This document shows positions 62,632 through 64,000 of a DNA stretch of 64,000 bases, piece by piece. Where the stretch lies: positions 2,542,001 through 2,606,000 of the forward strand of contig NZ_CP178208.1 in assembly GCF_047219225.1 (NCBI RefSeq), written 5' to 3'. Positions within the stretch are counted from its first letter, which is position 1. Every line of letters begins with the position of its first letter. A program made the position numbers and the translations under genes. The notes beneath the pieces were generated by a model. The model was not told the origin of the DNA. It ran no database searches and was given only the letters and a program-made list of their open reading frames with translations. Source of the DNA: IMCC45349 sp047219225 (GTDB lineage: Bacteria > Bacteroidota > Bacteroidia > Flavobacteriales > Flavobacteriaceae).

Positions 62632-63735
62632 ATGACATCAGACGTAATTAAGACTAAAGAGCTTACAAAAGTAGACCCAGTTTTTGGACAACTTTCTTTT
62701 GACGACCACGAACAAGTAGTGTTTTGCAACGACAAAGATACTGGTTTAAAAGCAATAATTGGAATTCATAATACAGTTTTAGGACCAGCTTTAGGTGGAA
62801 CACGAATGTGGCAATATGCGACTGAATGGGATGCACTAAATGATGTGTTAAGATTGTCAAGAGGAATGACTTTTAAATCTGCTATTACAGGATTAAATCT
62901 TGGTGGAGGAAAAGCAGTTATTATTGGTGATGCTAAAACACAAAAAACACCAGAATTAATGAAACGTTTTGGTGAGTTTGTACATTCTTTAAGCGGAAAA
63001 TACATTACTGCTGAAGATGTTGGAATGGAAACTTCAGACATGGATTTAGTTCGTGAGGTAACTCCTTATGTAACTGGAATTTCAGAAAGTAAAGGTGGTG
63101 CAGGTAATCCTTCTCCTATCACAGCATATGGTGTATATATGGGAATGAAAGCTGCTGCAAAATATAAATTTGGTAGTGATAACCTTGAAGGTAAAAAAGT
63201 ATACGTACAAGGAATTGGTCACGTTGGAGAATCACTTGTAGAACATTTAACAAAAGAAGGTGCTAATGTTGTTATAGCTGATATTAATGAAGAGCGTTTG
63301 CAACATGTAAGTAATAGCTATGGAGCTACTATTTATAGAGGAGACGATTTGTATGCTGAACAAATGGATATTTATGCACCTTGTGCCTTAGGAGCTACAA
63401 TTAATGATGATACTATTAATAAGATTAAAGCCGAAGTTATTGCAGGTGCAGCTAATAACCAATTAGCAGTAGAGCAAAAGCATGGAGCTATTTTACAAGA
63501 TAAAGGGATTGTATATGCTCCAGATTTCTTAATTAATGCAGGAGGAATCATTAACGTATATGCTGAACTAGAAGGTTACGGTAAAGATGAAATAATTAGA
63601 AAGACAGAAAATATTTATAATACAACTTTAGAAATATTAGAAAACGCTGAAACAAATGGTGTTACTACTAATATGGCAGCACTAAATATTGCTAAAGGAA
63701 GAATTGAGGACAGAAAAAGCCAAAATTCTAAATAG
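62632..63735 (+). CDS. ldh: Leucine dehydrogenase (Glu/Leu/Phe/Val dehydrogenase family)
   Basis: The 367-residue protein has the amino-acid dehydrogenase pattern. GPALGGTRMW, MTFKSAITGLNLGGGKAVI (Lys82 and Lys94 as substrate and catalytic lysines), EDVGMETSDMDL and the NAD fold VYVQGIGHVGESLVEHL are clear. APDFLINAGGIINVYAEL near residue 297 is typical of the leucine/valine branch. It deaminates branched-chain amino acids with NAD+. A terminator follows its stop and nusB begins downstream, an arrangement that I associate with flavobacteria. Confidence 0.92.
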   Translation: MTSDVIKTKELTKVDPVFGQLSFDDHEQVVFCNDKDTGLKAIIGIHNTVLGPALGGTRMWQYATEWDALNDVLRLSRGMTFKSAITGLNLGGGKAVIIGDAKTQKTPELMKRFGEFVHSLSGKYITAEDVGMETSDMDLVREVTPYVTGISESKGGAGNPSPITAYGVYMGMKAAAKYKFGSDNLEGKKVYVQGIGHVGESLVEHLTKEGANVVIADINEERLQHVSNSYGATIYRGDDLYAEQMDIYAPCALGATINDDTINKIKAEVIAGAANNQLAVEQKHGAILQDKGIVYAPDFLINAGGIINVYAELEGYGKDEIIRKTENIYNTTLEILENAETNGVTTNMAALNIAKGRIEDRKSQNSK

Positions 63736-63751
63736 AAATTAAAAATAATAG

Positions 63752-63759
63752 TATTTTTG
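63752..63759 (+). promoter_or_regulatory. Candidate -7 promoter element for nusB, directly before a terminator
   Basis: TATTTTTG matches TAnnTTTG exactly and lies one base before the terminator stem. Transcription from it would begin near 63766, inside the left stem arm, so the new RNA would lack part of that arm. No -33 TTTG is visible. Confidence 0.4.
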
Positions 63760-63760
63760 C

Positions 63761-63800
63761 GAGGCGAAAGAGCATATCTTTCGCCTCTTTTAATTTTTTA
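63761..63800 (+). terminator. Rho-independent terminator after leucine dehydrogenase
   Basis: A perfect 11-bp stem, GAGGCGAAAGA (63761-63771) with TCTTTCGCCTC (63777-63787), and a 5-base loop run into TTTTAATTTTTT. It is 25 bases after the stop codon. Confidence 0.93.
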
Positions 63801-63844
63801 ACACTCATTATTGAGTAATATTGATTTAAATAAGTTCTTTAAGT

Positions 63845-64000
63845 ATGCTGAATAGAAGACATATTCGAATTAAAGTGATGCAAGTAGTATATGCATCTAA
63901 AGGTGGTGAAAATGCAAATATCCAAAAGGATGAAAAGTTTTTGCTTAATAGTATGGAGAGTATGTACAATCTATACTTACTAATGATTTCTTTGCTAATT
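63845..64000 (+). CDS. nusB: Transcription antitermination factor NusB, N-terminal part (cut by window edge)
   Basis: The frame from the ATG at 63845 stays open for 52 codons to the edge. The N-terminus, MLNRRHIRIKVMQVVYA, is the characteristic start of flavobacterial NusB (a basic RNA-binding helix followed by MQ-x-x-YA). EKFLLNSMESMYNLYLLMISLL continues the helical fold. The full protein would be longer, about 300 residues in this group as I recall. Its position after leucine dehydrogenase supports the call. NusB works with NusE in antitermination of rRNA transcription. Confidence 0.85.
   Translation, partial: MLNRRHIRIKVMQVVYASKGGENANIQKDEKFLLNSMESMYNLYLLMISLLI

Noticed and set aside
62663..63041. 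Minus-strand open frames within leucine dehydrogenase
   Set aside because: They are antisense to a conserved enzyme and encode no recognisable motif.

Overview
The window looks like chromosome of a member of the Flavobacteriaceae (Bacteroidota). The DNA is very AT-rich. Promoters follow the Bacteroidota pattern TAnnTTTG. Several genes start with TTG. Marker genes typical of the group are present: a PUR-family (DUF3276) nucleic-acid-binding protein, leucine dehydrogenase next to nusB, a cyclophilin-FKBP fusion, a PorV/PorQ-like outer-membrane protein and a secreted protein with a type IX secretion (T9SS) tail. I see no rRNA, tRNA, CRISPR array, transposase, integrase or phage gene.

Layout. 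(1) 1-3083, minus strand: an ABC-F ATPase, a SAM methyltransferase and a hypothetical protein cut by the window edge, in one operon. (2) 3187-40000, plus strand: a 37-kb surface-glycan locus of 34 tightly packed, often overlapping genes. It opens with export genes (wza, wzc), two nucleotide-sugar genes of the TviB/TviC type and an ABC glycan exporter (wzm/wzt). Then come 14 clear glycosyltransferases plus two probable ones, four SAM methyltransferases (two FkbM type), two sulfotransferase-like proteins, a second sugar epimerase and a neuB-neuC-neuA cassette for a CMP-activated sialic-acid-like sugar. It ends with an O-antigen polymerase/ligase and a WcaJ-type initiating phosphotransferase. (3) 40006-42262, minus: a DUF4105 membrane protein and a PorV/PorQ-like barrel. 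(4) 42380-44938, plus: pssA, a TerC-family protein and an isolated RES-domain protein followed by a structured non-coding stretch. (5) 45065-48008, minus: envelope genes kdsD, tatC, an AhpD-like protein and lptB. (6) 48175-57633: recQ, the dual peptidyl-prolyl isomerase, a T9SS-secreted AttH/CrtC-like protein, a YfiT/DinB protein, a thioredoxin-like protein, csaA, a bile-acid/sodium symporter homologue and a PlsC-like acyltransferase. (7) 57628-64000: an M14 metallopeptidase, the PUR protein, an ABC exporter, leucine dehydrogenase and the start of nusB.

How it works together. The glycan locus should start a lipid-linked sugar (WcaJ-like), extend it with many glycosyltransferases using UDP-HexNAcA and a CMP-nonulosonate, and decorate it with methyl and possibly sulfate groups. 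Export would go through the ABC transporter, and perhaps also a Wza/Wzc envelope channel. No Wzx flippase is visible, so how Wza/Wzc and the polymerase/ligase fit with Wzm/Wzt is the main open question. The other genes are mostly flavobacterial core envelope and housekeeping functions. No intergenic gap exceeds about 175 bases.
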